NCBI GenBank assembly: GCA_900547765.1
Contig: URIA01000055.1
Location: forward strand, 1 to 13,422
DNA from: an uncultured Collinsella sp.
Lineage (GTDB): Bacteria; Actinomycetota; Coriobacteriia; Coriobacteriales; Coriobacteriaceae
Reading direction: 5' to 3'
Length of the DNA stretch: 13,422 nucleotides
Shown here: one piece after another, positions 1-7,547 of the stretch
Layout of the letters: each line of letters begins with the position of its first letter
Position numbering within the stretch: the stretch's first letter is position 1
Made by a program: the position numbers and the translations under genes
The notes under the pieces: model-generated
The model's database searches: none
Told to the model about the DNA's origin: nothing
Seen by the model: the letters and a program-made list of their open reading frames with translations, nothing else

Positions 1-576
1 CAGCTGCACACCGCCGAGACCGAGAAGTACGCCCACGTGACGTTCTTCCTCAACGGCGGCATCGAGGAGCCCAAGGAGGGCGAGGAGCGCGTGCTCGTCG
101 CTTCCCCCAAGGTCGCTACCTACGATCTGCAGCCTGAGATGAGCGCTCCCGAGGTTACCGAGAAGCTTGTCGCCGCCATCAACGAGGATCGCGCTGATTT
201 CTACATCGTGAACTTCGCGAACTGCGACATGGTTGGTCACACCGGTGTCTTCGACGCCGCCGTTAAGGCCGTCGAGGCTGTTGACGATGCCCTGTCCAAG
301 GTTGTCCCGGCGATTCTCGCCAAGGGCGGCTTTGCGCTGATTACCGCCGACCACGGCAACGCCGATCACATGTTTGACGTTGCTTCCGACGGTTCCAAGC
401 ATCCGTTTACGGCTCACACCACCAACCGCGTCCCGTTCATCATCGTTGATGAGAAGGCCAAGCTCACCGGTATCGAGGACGGCCGTCTTTCCGATATCGC
501 TCCGACCATGCTCACCATGGCTGGTATTGAGCCTTCCGCCGAGATGACGGGTCGCGTGCTCGCCACCGAGGCCTAA
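1..576 (+). CDS. gpmI: 2,3-bisphosphoglycerate-independent phosphoglycerate mutase, C-terminal part
   Basis: This cytoplasmic glycolytic enzyme interconverts 3-phosphoglycerate and 2-phosphoglycerate with bound Mn2+. The reading frame is already open at base 1 (first residues QLHTAETEKYAHVTFFLNGG), so the start lies outside the window; 191 codons are visible of roughly 510 usual for the family. The alkaline-phosphatase-superfamily metal ligands of the C-terminal part are present: DMVGH at fragment residues 76-80, ADHGNA with Asp117 and His118, and His139 in the TAHTT motif. The stop is TAA, and an intrinsic terminator follows within 30 bases. secG comes next, a common arrangement in Gram-positive glycolytic clusters. 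Family assignment is firm. Nothing can be said about the missing N-terminal metal ligands and catalytic serine. Confidence 0.96.
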   Translation, partial: QLHTAETEKYAHVTFFLNGGIEEPKEGEERVLVASPKVATYDLQPEMSAPEVTEKLVAAINEDRADFYIVNFANCDMVGHTGVFDAAVKAVEAVDDALSKVVPAILAKGGFALITADHGNADHMFDVASDGSKHPFTAHTTNRVPFIIVDEKAKLTGIEDGRLSDIAPTMLTMAGIEPSAEMTGRVLATEA

Positions 577-602
577 GAGAAAACGCCAAGCGTTTCTTTG
601 AA

Positions 603-637
603 GGGGGTTGTCCATATTCGGGCAATCCCCTTTTTTT
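603..637 (+). terminator. Intrinsic terminator of gpmI
   Basis: GGGGGTTG (603-610) pairs with CAATCCCC (623-630) with one G-U wobble, followed directly by seven T. A second, smaller perfect hairpin, AAACGC-CAA-GCGTTT, sits just before it at 581-595 and has no T-run of its own. Confidence 0.85.
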
Positions 638-696
638 GGTATTTCTGCCATATCTGCCCCGTCCCCAAATGGCAGGTGGGGGAGTGTCGGGGGTTG

Positions 697-705
697 TGGT
701 ACAGT
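697..705 (+). promoter_or_regulatory. Candidate extended -10 promoter for secG
   Basis: TG-G-TACAGT at 697-705 fits an extended -10 element (TGn followed by a TATAAT-like hexamer), 36 bases before the secG start. No good -35 hexamer is visible upstream, which is tolerated in extended -10 promoters. secG lies between two terminators and so needs its own promoter or readthrough, which supports the call. Confidence 0.4.
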
Positions 706-741
706 ACTGGAGTTTGAATTGTTCTATTAAGGAGCTTATCT

Positions 742-996
742 ATGGGTCCGTTCCAGATTCTTCTGTTTGTCGTTTGGGCTGTCTCTGCCGTGGCGCTGAC
801 GATTCTCGTCCTGATGCATTCCGGTAAGGGCACCGGCGTTTCGGATATGATCGCTAGCTCGCTGTATAACTCCAGCTCTGCCACGGGCGTCATGGAGCAG
901 AACCTCGATCGCCTGACGGTAATTATGGCCGTCGTTTTTGCCGTGTGCGTCGTCCTGTGCATGTTCTTCTTCCCGCAGGGCATCGTCGGCTACTAA
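742..996 (+). CDS. secG: Preprotein translocase subunit SecG
   Basis: SecG is the small accessory subunit of the SecYEG channel, which moves unfolded proteins across the cytoplasmic membrane. The 84-residue product has the family architecture: a first membrane helix at about residues 4-25, a short polar loop containing the characteristic GKGTGVSD stretch and a Ser/Asn-rich segment, and a second membrane helix at about 58-77. Length is normal for the family. The ATG is preceded by AAGGAG at 729-734, seven bases away, which fixes the start. The gene is monocistronic in appearance, with a terminator on each side. Its place after gpmI matches the glycolysis-secG order seen in many Gram-positive bacteria. 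Confidence 0.93.
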   Translation: MGPFQILLFVVWAVSAVALTILVLMHSGKGTGVSDMIASSLYNSSSATGVMEQNLDRLTVIMAVVFAVCVVLCMFFFPQGIVGY

Positions 997-1018
997 GCAC
1001 GAGCCGCATAAATATTTG

Positions 1019-1049
1019 AAAAGGGTTCCGTAAGTGCGGGACCCTTTTT
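1019..1049 (+). terminator. Intrinsic terminator of secG
   Basis: AAGGGTTCCG (1021-1030) pairs with CGGGACCCTT (1037-1046) through one G-U wobble around a six-base loop, followed by a five-T run that overlaps the stem end. Confidence 0.88.
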
Positions 1050-1050
1050 G

Positions 1051-1290
1051 TTTACACATTTGTAACAGAGTCAAAATATCCCCACATACTTCGCCCAACT
1101 AAAGAAATTCTCGACCGTTGACCGGAATTAGCCCCAAATCGTGCATAAAATGCGCTACTGTATTGCGAAACGTTGGTCCGTTGTGCATAACCAGCCATAG
1201 CGGCGGGCGGCGTTTTGATGGTTCGGATCGGATTGTCTCGACATGTGTCCGACTGAACATTTCTTTGTCCTATCTCATAAGGAGGATGGC
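1051..1290 (+). promoter_or_regulatory. Promoter and leader region of oppA (exact promoter unresolved)
   Basis: This 240-base stretch has no convincing gene and must hold the oppA promoter. Two weak candidates are visible. One is TTGCGA (1163-1168), a 17-base spacer, then CATAAC (1186-1191). The other is TTGACC (1118-1123) with CATAAA (1144-1149), where the 20-base spacer is too long. GTGCATAA occurs twice, at 1141-1148 and 1183-1190, 42 bases apart, or about four helical turns, so it could be a regulator site. A short inverted repeat GACATGTGTC lies near 1239. No known riboswitch or T-box was recognised. Confidence 0.35.
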
Positions 1291-2967
1291 ATGGCTGATT
1301 CTATGTTCCACCAGCCCGTTATGGGTCGTCGCGCCTTTGTTGGCGGCACCCTCGCTGCGAGCTCCATGGCTTTTCTTGCCGCATGCGGCAAGAAGGGCGG
1401 CGACGCTTCCGGTTCTGAGTCCGGTTCGACGCTGAACTTCTACATCAACAACCCGGTCTGCATCGACCCCTACAATGTCCAGGAGGACCAGGGCACTCAG
1501 GTCGAGTACCAGCTCTTTGACGCCCTGACCTCTTATGACGCCGAGAAGGGCGAGATCGTTCCGCTGGCTTGCGAGTCCTTTGAGGCCAACGACGACGCCA
1601 CCGAGTTCACCTTCAAGATCAAGAAGGCCAAGTTCCACAACGGTGACGACGTTACCTCCAAGTCCTTCAAGCTCGGTTGGGAGCGTCTGGTCAACACCAA
1701 GTCGGCTATCGCTACCGAGTACGGCCCCTCCGAGGTCTCTTATCACCTTTCCATGGTCGAGGGCTATGACGACCTGCTTGCCGGTAACGCTACCGAGCTC
1801 AGCGGTGTTACTTGCCCCGACGATGAGACTCTCGTCGTCAAGCTGTCTTCCGCTTACGCCGACTTCCCCTTCGTCGCCTCTCACCCGGCTCTGGCCCCGG
1901 TTCCCGAGTGCGCCGAGTCCGATGTCAAGAGCTTCTATCTTGCACCGGTCGGTAACGGCCCGTTCATGATGGACGGCAAGTGGGAGGATGGTCAGGAGAT
2001 CAACCTCAAGAAGTTCGACGATTACTATGGCGACAAGGCCAAGATCGATGGCATCCACTTCCAGGTCATCAAGGACATGGAGACTGCTTACAAGGAGTTC
2101 CAGGCCGGTAACCTCGATGTCTGCGACGTTCCCGTCGCTCAGATCGATGCCGCCAAGAAGGATCGCGGCGTGTCTAAGGACGGCTACACCATGGGTGACG
2201 GCGAGCGCATGCTGCTCGGCGCCGAGCCTTCCACGTACTATCTGACCTGCAACACCACGGCCGAGCCGTTCAACAACGCCGACCTGCGTAGGGGCATCTC
2301 CCTGGCCATCAACCGTGAGGCCATCTGCAAGACCATCTTCAAGGGTACCCGTACCCCTGCCGACGGCATTGTTCCTCCGGGCATCGATGGCTACAAGGAG
2401 GGCGCATGGGAGTTCTGCGCCTACGATGTCGACAAGGCTAACGAGTACCTCGACAAGGTTGCTCCCGCTGGCGCTAACGGGGATCGTGGCATTAGCGTGA
2501 CCCTTTCCTACAACCAGGACGGCGGTCACAAGGAGATCATGGAGTCCATCATCGGCGACCTCGCCAAGGTTGGCGTTACCGCTGTCTCCGATACCCCTGA
2601 GTGGTCTGCCCTGCTCGAGCAGTATCAGAACTTTAACTATCAGTTCGGTCGTCTGGGTTGGATTGCCGACTACCCGATCATGGACAACTTCCTGTATCCG
2701 CTGTTCCACTCCGACTCCCTCGGTGGCGACAACCGCTCCGGTTACAACAATCCCGAGTTCGACGCCAAGGTCGACGAGGCTCGTACTATTGTTGACGACG
2801 AGGAGCGCGTCGCTAAGATGCAGGAGGCCGACGCAATGGTCGCTGCCGACTGCCCGGTCATCCCGGTGATGTTCTACACGCACACCATCGTCGGCTCCGA
2901 TCGCATCAAGCACCTCTATGTCGATCCGCAGAAGCATGCCGATCTGGGTACCGCTGAGCTCGCCTAA
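1291..2967 (+). CDS. oppA: Oligopeptide ABC transporter, extracellular solute-binding lipoprotein
   Basis: OppA captures peptides outside the cell and delivers them to the OppBC channel. The product (558 residues) is a family 5 solute-binding protein (SBP_bac_5), recognisable from the mature N-terminus onward: a first strand and DPY motif, the LFDALTSYD segment, and the EFTFKIKKAKFHNGDDVTSK stretch. The start is ATG 1291, five bases after AAGGAGG (1279-1285); an in-frame ATG at 1243 has no such site and would push the signal peptide inwards. The signal peptide carries an arginine pair (GRRAFV, residues 12-17), a hydrophobic stretch, and the lipobox FLAAC with the lipidated Cys at residue 32. 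The peptide specificity cannot be read from sequence, so a dipeptide or other family 5 substrate is possible. It is first in the opp operon. Confidence 0.93.
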   Translation: MADSMFHQPVMGRRAFVGGTLAASSMAFLAACGKKGGDASGSESGSTLNFYINNPVCIDPYNVQEDQGTQVEYQLFDALTSYDAEKGEIVPLACESFEANDDATEFTFKIKKAKFHNGDDVTSKSFKLGWERLVNTKSAIATEYGPSEVSYHLSMVEGYDDLLAGNATELSGVTCPDDETLVVKLSSAYADFPFVASHPALAPVPECAESDVKSFYLAPVGNGPFMMDGKWEDGQEINLKKFDDYYGDKAKIDGIHFQVIKDMETAYKEFQAGNLDVCDVPVAQIDAAKKDRGVSKDGYTMGDGERMLLGAEPSTYYLTCNTTAEPFNNADLRRGISLAINREAICKTIFKGTRTPADGIVPPGIDGYKEGAWEFCAYDVDKANEYLDKVAPAGANGDRGISVTLSYNQDGGHKEIMESIIGDLAKVGVTAVSDTPEWSALLEQYQNFNYQFGRLGWIADYPIMDNFLYPLFHSDSLGGDNRSGYNNPEFDAKVDEARTIVDDEERVAKMQEADAMVAADCPVIPVMFYTHTIVGSDRIKHLYVDPQKHADLGTAELA

Positions 2968-3063
2968 GAGTTTGCAGCTTCCGTGAGGGTCAAGTATTTA
3001 CGTAGACCTCATGGGAAACATACAGTTCTCCCTAACCTGGGGTAAACTGGCTGATGGTAATTT

Positions 3064-3096
3064 TGGGATGCCGGTCTGGCGATCGGCATCCCATTT
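3064..3096 (+). terminator. Hairpin between oppA and oppB, probable partial terminator
   Basis: TGGGATGCCG (3064-3073) pairs perfectly with CGGCATCCCA (3084-3093) around a ten-base loop, then TTT and mixed sequence. The short T-run suggests partial termination or a 3'-end stabiliser, either of which would leave more oppA than oppBCDF message. This fits the usual need for excess binding protein. The gap also holds a -10-like TAAACT (3043-3048) without a clear -35 box, so a separate oppB promoter cannot be excluded. Confidence 0.55.
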
Positions 3097-3123
3097 AGGT
3101 TAATCCCTAGATAGGGGAGTGGT

Positions 3124-4161
3124 ATGGGTAAGTACATCGTTAAACGTGTGCTTCAGTTCATCCCGGTATTTTTGGGCGTTACGCTGATTCTGTTCGCCCT
3201 CCAGAATATCGTGCCGGGAGATCCGATCAAGCTGATCGGTGGAGACAAGGCTCTGTCCCCCGAGGTGGAGCTTCAGCTTCGCGTTCGCTATCACCTGGTC
3301 CAGTCGGACGAGGACGGCAACGCGATCCTTGACGAGAACGGCGACCCCGTTCAAACGTCGCTCGTGGACCGTTACTTGTATTACATGAACGGCCTGCTTC
3401 ATGGCGATCTGGGCAATTCGTATCAGCGCAAACTGCCGGTTACGGAAATCTTTGCCCAGAAGTATCCGTATACGGTCAAACTTGCCGCGTGCGCCATCGT
3501 GCTCGAGGCAATCATGGGTATCGGTGCGGGTATCATTTCGGCGGTAAAGCGTTATTCCTTCTGGGATATTTTGGTAACGCTCACCACGTCGATCCTCGTT
3601 GCCGTACCGGCCTTCTGGCTCGGTATGTTGCTGCAACTGTTCTTTGGCGTCATTCTCAAGGACGCCACGGGCGGTGCATTCTCCATGCCGATCTCGGGTG
3701 CCGGCGGTTCCAGCTCTCAGTATCAGGATTGGATGCACTATGTGCTCCCGACCATTACGCTGGCTTCGGTTTCGACCGCTTATGCTGCTCGCATTATGCG
3801 CTCGCAGCTGCTTGACGTCATGAACCAGGATTACATTCGTACGGCAAAGGCCAAGGGTCTCTCCAATCGCGCTATCATCATCAAGCATGCGCTTAAGAAT
3901 GCACTCATCCCCGTCGTTACCTATATTGGTGTCGACTTTGGTGGCATGCTTTCGGGTGCCATCCTGACCGAGACGGTCTTCAACTGGCCCGGCATTGGCT
4001 ATGAGGTCTATCGCGCCATTAGCATGCGCGACTGGCCCATCGTTATGGGCGGCGTTACGCTCATCGTCGTCGTCGTCATGGTGATTAACCTGCTCGTCGA
4101 CATTAGCTATGCATTCCTCGACCCGCGCATCCGCCTTGGCGGTCCGTCGGATAAGGCCTAA
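3124..4161 (+). CDS. oppB: Oligopeptide ABC transporter, permease OppB
   Basis: OppB is one of the two membrane channel subunits of the peptide importer. The 345-residue product shows the N-terminal YIVKRVLQFIPVFLGVTLILF helix (about 4-24), the GDLGNSY motif (94-100), several further membrane segments, and the cytoplasmic EAA loop (about 236-255, DYIRTAKAKGLS), which docks to an ATPase subunit. It ends with the typical DISYAFLDPRIR (326-337). Residues 60-78 form an acidic, glycine- and asparagine-containing insertion before the segment that normally leads into GDLG; this looks like a modest lineage-specific loop. Translation starts at ATG 3124, four bases after AGGGGAG (3113-3119); part of that site can pair with CCCT at 3105-3108. 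oppC follows 14 bases after the stop. Confidence 0.94.
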   Translation: MGKYIVKRVLQFIPVFLGVTLILFALQNIVPGDPIKLIGGDKALSPEVELQLRVRYHLVQSDEDGNAILDENGDPVQTSLVDRYLYYMNGLLHGDLGNSYQRKLPVTEIFAQKYPYTVKLAACAIVLEAIMGIGAGIISAVKRYSFWDILVTLTTSILVAVPAFWLGMLLQLFFGVILKDATGGAFSMPISGAGGSSSQYQDWMHYVLPTITLASVSTAYAARIMRSQLLDVMNQDYIRTAKAKGLSNRAIIIKHALKNALIPVVTYIGVDFGGMLSGAILTETVFNWPGIGYEVYRAISMRDWPIVMGGVTLIVVVVMVINLLVDISYAFLDPRIRLGGPSDKA

Positions 4162-4175
4162 GGGAGGTACGTCTC

Positions 4176-5111
4176 ATGCAGGAAACTGATTCTCAGTCTC
4201 AGGAGCAGGCTACCGCCACCAAGGCCGCATCTGCTCCCGCCAAGTCCCGCACGCTGTGGGGCGACGCTTTTAAGCGTCTTCGCAAGAACAAGCTCGCCGT
4301 CATCGGTGTCTGCTGGATCATCATCGTCGTTGTGGTTGCCCTGACCGCGGATCTGTGGGCTAAGCCCTGGCTCGGTTCGCCGACGGCTTCCGACTCGACC
4401 ACCATGGCCGAGACGTCGTTGCTGGCTCCGTGTGCCGAGCACCCGTTTGGCACCGATGCCCTTGGTCGCGACATTCTCGTTCGCGTTATCTACGGTGCAC
4501 GCGTTTCACTGTCCGTCGGCATTATGGCCACCGCCATCTCCACGTTGATCGGTCTGGTCATGGGCGCCCTGGCCGGTTTCTACGGCGGCATCTGGGACAC
4601 GATCATCATGCGCTGTGCGGATATCTTCCTGGCCTTCCCGTACGTGCTGTTCGTCGTCGCCATGATCGCCGTTATCGGCCGTGGTCTTCAGAACGTCTTT
4701 ATCGCCATCGGCATTCTCGGATGGCCTTCGATTGCGCGCGTCTTCCGCTCTGCAATCTTGACGGTCAAGGAAAACGACTATGTAGACGCTGCGCGCGCGA
4801 TGGGTGCATCTGATGCTCGTATCGTCGTGCGTCACATCTTCCCGAACTCCGTCGCCTCCATCGTGGTCTACGCGACCATGAACATTGGTGGCGCCATTCT
4901 GACCGAGTCCGCTTTGTCCTTCCTCGGCATGGGCGTTATTCCGCCTACGCCTTCGTGGGGCTCCATGATTCAGGACGGTCAGCAGTATCTTCTGACTGCT
5001 CCCTGGATGATGATCATGCCCGGTCTGGCAATTCTCTCGACGGTACTCGCCTTCACCCTGCTGGGTGACGGTCTGCGCGACGCCCTCGACGTCAAGATGA
5101 AGGACGCATAA
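4176..5111 (+). CDS. oppC: Oligopeptide ABC transporter, permease OppC
   Basis: OppC is the second channel subunit and pairs with OppB. The 311-residue product has a charged, Ala/Gln/Thr-rich cytoplasmic tail, then the family's FKRLRKNKLAVIG entry (32-44) and first membrane helix (about 41-58). The conserved HPFGTDALGRDILVRVIYGA stretch spans 89-108, and further membrane helices follow. The EAA loop is at about 201-220 (DYVDAARAMGASD), and the ESALSFLGMGVIPPTPSWG stretch at 244-262. The start at ATG 4176 has AGGGAGG (4161-4167) eight bases upstream, overlapping the end of oppB. The stop is separated from the oppD start by two bases, so these two genes are translationally coupled. Confidence 0.95.
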   Translation: MQETDSQSQEQATATKAASAPAKSRTLWGDAFKRLRKNKLAVIGVCWIIIVVVVALTADLWAKPWLGSPTASDSTTMAETSLLAPCAEHPFGTDALGRDILVRVIYGARVSLSVGIMATAISTLIGLVMGALAGFYGGIWDTIIMRCADIFLAFPYVLFVVAMIAVIGRGLQNVFIAIGILGWPSIARVFRSAILTVKENDYVDAARAMGASDARIVVRHIFPNSVASIVVYATMNIGGAILTESALSFLGMGVIPPTPSWGSMIQDGQQYLLTAPWMMIMPGLAILSTVLAFTLLGDGLRDALDVKMKDA

Positions 5112-5113
5112 GG

Positions 5114-6205
5114 ATGAAGAAGAACAAGAACTATGTGGACCTGAAGGACCAGCCGGTTCCCGAGGGCCAGCATCTGCTCGAGGTCGACGACCTTAAGATG
5201 TATTTCCACACCGAGGATGGCGTCGTTCGCGCTGTCGACGGTGTCTCCTACACGCTCGATCGTGGCGAGACCCTGGGAGTCGTCGGTGAATCCGGCTCCG
5301 GTAAGTCCGTGACCGCCATGACCATCATGGGCCTTATCTCGATGCCTCCGGGAAAGATCGAGGGCGGTGACGTTCGCTATCGCGGCCGCTCCATCCTCGA
5401 GATGACCGAGGAAGAGATGCAGCACATTCGCGGCAACGATATCGCGATGATCTTCCAGGATCCTATGACCTCCTTGAACCCGGTCTATAAGATCGGCAAG
5501 CAGGTGGGCGAGGGCCTTCGTCTGCACCGTGGCTACTCCAAGCAGGAAGCGCTCAAGCGTGCCACCGAGCTTTTGGACCTCGTTGGTATACCCGAGCCCG
5601 AGAAGCGCGTCAATGAGTATCCGCACCAGTTCTCTGGCGGTATGCGTCAGCGCGTCATGATTGCCATGGCTCTTGCCTGCGATCCCGATATTCTGATTGC
5701 CGACGAGCCCACGACTGCTCTGGACGTTACCATCCAGGCTCAGATTATTGAGCTTATGCAGGAAATGCAGGAGAAGAACGGCAACGCCATCATCATGATT
5801 ACCCATGACCTGGGTGTTGTTGCCGATATGGCCGACAAGATCATGGTTATGTATGCCGGCCGTCCCGTCGAGTTCGGTACTGCTGAGGAAATCTTCTACG
5901 AGAGCCGTCACCCCTACACCTGGGGCCTTATCCGCTCCATCCCGGAGCAGGCCATCGATGAGAAGAAGCCGCTTACGCCGATTCACGGTAACCCGCCTTC
6001 GCTCATGAACCTACCCGAGGGCTGCGTGTTCTCGCCTCGTTGCCCCTATGCGACCGATAAGTGCCGCAAGCAGCGCCCCGAGCGCGTTGTCACCGAGTCC
6101 GGCCACTATTCTGCGTGCCATTATTCCGGTGACCCCGAGTTCCTCAAGAACGCTCCTGATACGTCCCGTACGCGCAAGGATTCCAAGAAGGGAGGCGAGG
6201 CGTAA
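5114..6205 (+). CDS. oppD: Oligopeptide ABC transporter, ATP-binding protein OppD
   Basis: OppD is one of two cytoplasmic ATPases that power peptide import. In the 363-residue product the ABC motifs are all intact: Walker A GESGSGKS (58-65), Q-loop Gln115 in FQDPMTSLNP, signature FSGGMRQR (173-180), Walker B ILIADEP with Asp197 and catalytic Glu198, and switch His231. The C-terminal extension typical of OppD/DppD is present, with four cysteines (304, 310, 317, 335). In characterised dipeptide transporter ATPases this region binds an iron-sulfur cluster; whether it does so here is inference. AAGGA at 5100-5104, within the oppC end, is the probable ribosome-binding site. The next gene begins on the base after the stop. 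Confidence 0.95.
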   Translation: MKKNKNYVDLKDQPVPEGQHLLEVDDLKMYFHTEDGVVRAVDGVSYTLDRGETLGVVGESGSGKSVTAMTIMGLISMPPGKIEGGDVRYRGRSILEMTEEEMQHIRGNDIAMIFQDPMTSLNPVYKIGKQVGEGLRLHRGYSKQEALKRATELLDLVGIPEPEKRVNEYPHQFSGGMRQRVMIAMALACDPDILIADEPTTALDVTIQAQIIELMQEMQEKNGNAIIMITHDLGVVADMADKIMVMYAGRPVEFGTAEEIFYESRHPYTWGLIRSIPEQAIDEKKPLTPIHGNPPSLMNLPEGCVFSPRCPYATDKCRKQRPERVVTESGHYSACHYSGDPEFLKNAPDTSRTRKDSKKGGEA

Positions 6206-7234
6206 ATGGCAGACAATAACGAGCGTACTCCGCTGCTGAAGGTCGAGCACCTTTCCAAGGAGTTCCCCGCAGAGTCCGGCATGTTCGCCAAGCGTTTTTC
6301 CAAGCGCGTCGTCTCTGCTGTAAATGACATCTCTTTTGAGATTTATCCTGGCGAGACCTTTGGTCTGGTTGGCGAGTCTGGTTGCGGCAAGTCCACGACG
6401 GGCCGCACCATCATGCGTCTGACCAAGCCGACTGCCGGTAAGGTGTTCTTCCAGGGCAAAGACGTTGCCGAGATGAGCAAGCATGAGATCAAGGACATGC
6501 GTCGCGAGATGCAGTTCATCTTCCAGGATCCCTATGCTTCGCTGAATCCTCGTATGACCATCGGCGAGATCGTTTCCGAGCCCATGACCATTCACGGCGT
6601 GGGTACCAAGGAGGAGCGCATCGAGCGTGTTCGCGAGCTTCTCGACGTCGTCGGACTCAACCCCGAGCACATCAACCGCTATCCGCATGAGTTCTCGGGC
6701 GGCCAGCGTCAGCGCGTCGGCATCGCCCGCGCGTTCGCTCTGAAGCCCAAGCTGATTATTTGTGACGAGCCCGTTTCCGCCCTGGATGTTTCCATCCAGG
6801 CGCAGGTCCTGAACCTGCTCAAGGAGCTTCAGGACAAGTTCGGTACGGCTTATCTCTTCATTGCTCACGACCTTTCTGTCGTGCAGCATATCTCCGACCG
6901 TGTTGCCGTTATGTACCTGGGCAAGATGGTCGAGGTTTCGGACTGGAAGACGCTCTACAGTGAGCCGCATCACCCGTACACGCAGTCGCTGCTGTCTGCC
7001 GTGCCGGTGCCCGATCCTGATATCCAGAAGACCCGCAAGCGCATCATCCTCGCCGGCGATCCGCCGTCACCGCTGGATCCGCCGACCGGCTGCCGTTTCC
7101 ACACGCGCTGCCCGATCGCGCAGGGCATCTGCTCCGAGAAGCTGCCTGAGTTTAAGGAAGTTGCCCCGGGCCACTGCTGCGCGTGCCACTTCGCGGAGCC
7201 GTTCCCGATCAAGGAATCGCACATCGACCTGTAG
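6206..7234 (+). CDS. oppF: Oligopeptide ABC transporter, ATP-binding protein OppF
   Basis: OppF is the second ATPase of the importer and forms the nucleotide-binding pair with OppD. The 342-residue product carries Walker A GESGCGKS (56-63), Q-loop Gln107, signature FSGGQRQR (163-170), Walker B LIICDEP with Asp187 and Glu188, and His221. The C-terminal domain has Cys296, Cys302, Cys309 and a clustered CCAC (324-327), matching the cysteine-rich tail in OppD. ATG 6206 directly follows the oppD stop; GGGAGG at 6190-6195 is the likely ribosome-binding site. It is the last gene of the operon: no T-tailed terminator follows, but a long palindrome begins 17 bases after the stop and may define the 3' end of the message. 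Confidence 0.95.
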   Translation: MADNNERTPLLKVEHLSKEFPAESGMFAKRFSKRVVSAVNDISFEIYPGETFGLVGESGCGKSTTGRTIMRLTKPTAGKVFFQGKDVAEMSKHEIKDMRREMQFIFQDPYASLNPRMTIGEIVSEPMTIHGVGTKEERIERVRELLDVVGLNPEHINRYPHEFSGGQRQRVGIARAFALKPKLIICDEPVSALDVSIQAQVLNLLKELQDKFGTAYLFIAHDLSVVQHISDRVAVMYLGKMVEVSDWKTLYSEPHHPYTQSLLSAVPVPDPDIQKTRKRIILAGDPPSPLDPPTGCRFHTRCPIAQGICSEKLPEFKEVAPGHCCACHFAEPFPIKESHIDL

Positions 7235-7250
7235 TCGGTTGTTTTCGTCC

Positions 7251-7382
7251 GGGCCCGTGTTGGACTTAGTTTTCAGAACGTCCTCGACCATGGAAACCCC
7301 CTTATCCTGCTCCTTCGGAGCTGCGGATAAGGGGGTTTCCTGGTCTGCGGAATGTTCTGAAAACTAAGTCCAGCACGGGCCC
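7251..7382 (+). repeat. Long imperfect palindrome A (candidate structured RNA or palindromic element)
   Basis: The outer arms 7251-7279 and 7354-7382 are complementary over 29 bases with a single G-U. They enclose an internal loop, GTCCTC (7280-7285) opposite TGCGGAAT (7346-7353). Next comes a five-pair stem, GACCA (7286-7290) with TGGTC (7341-7345), and one bulged T. A perfect 16-pair stem follows, 7292-7307 with 7325-7340. At the tip GCTCC pairs with GGAGC around TTC (7309-7321). There is no T-run, so it is not a standard terminator. It begins 17 bases after oppF and would lie in that gene's 3' untranslated region if read through. Palindrome B (7564-7688) has the same internal loop with different stems. 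Confidence 0.9.
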
Positions 7383-7400
7383 TGCGGTAACTCGGCAGGG
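7380..7400 (+). repeat. Short hairpin overlapping the base of palindrome A
   Basis: CCCTGC (7380-7385) pairs with GCAGGG (7395-7400) across nine bases. The CCC also belongs to the outer arm of palindrome A, so the two pairings compete. Confidence 0.45.
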
Positions 7401-7418
7401 GGAGTGCGATTCCCTGAT

Positions 7419-7448
7419 CGCTCACTTAGTTTAATAAGAAAGTGAGCG
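7419..7448 (+). repeat. Hairpin, 9-bp stem
   Basis: CGCTCACTT (7419-7427) pairs perfectly with AAGTGAGCG (7440-7448) around a 12-base A/T-rich loop. It abuts the next hairpin without a gap. No T-run follows on either strand. Confidence 0.65.
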
Positions 7449-7472
7449 AGGCCGGAGCTTTAGCTCCGGCCT
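7449..7472 (+). repeat. Hairpin, 10-bp GC-rich stem
   Basis: AGGCCGGAGC pairs perfectly with GCTCCGGCCT around a TTTA loop. The strength is that of a terminator stem, but no T-run follows. Confidence 0.65.
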
Positions 7473-7483
7473 CCCCATATAAG

Positions 7484-7502
7484 GGCTCGGCAAAGCCGAG
7501 CC
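7484..7502 (+). repeat. Hairpin, 8-bp GC-rich stem
   Basis: GGCTCGGC-AAA-GCCGAGCC is a perfect stem with a three-base loop. The following sequence is A/T-rich but lacks a T-run. Confidence 0.65.
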
Positions 7503-7547
7503 ACCAAATTTATATCAGCCCCCAGAACATGTTTGAGAACTGTGCAT

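Noticed and set aside
1243..1290. ATG at 1243 as the oppA start
   Set aside because: The strong AAGGAGG lies downstream of it at 1279-1285 and serves ATG 1291; the longer form would also disturb the signal peptide.
1270..2937. A 555-codon open frame on the minus strand, opposite oppA
   Set aside because: It mirrors the codon bias of oppA, has a low-complexity Val/Leu/Gly/Asp-rich composition, no ribosome-binding site, and no recognisable domain. It is a shadow of the real gene.
7251..7382. Palindrome A as an ordinary intrinsic terminator of the opp operon
   Set aside because: The stem is far longer than a terminator stem, contains an internal loop shared with another element, and no T-run follows on the plus strand.
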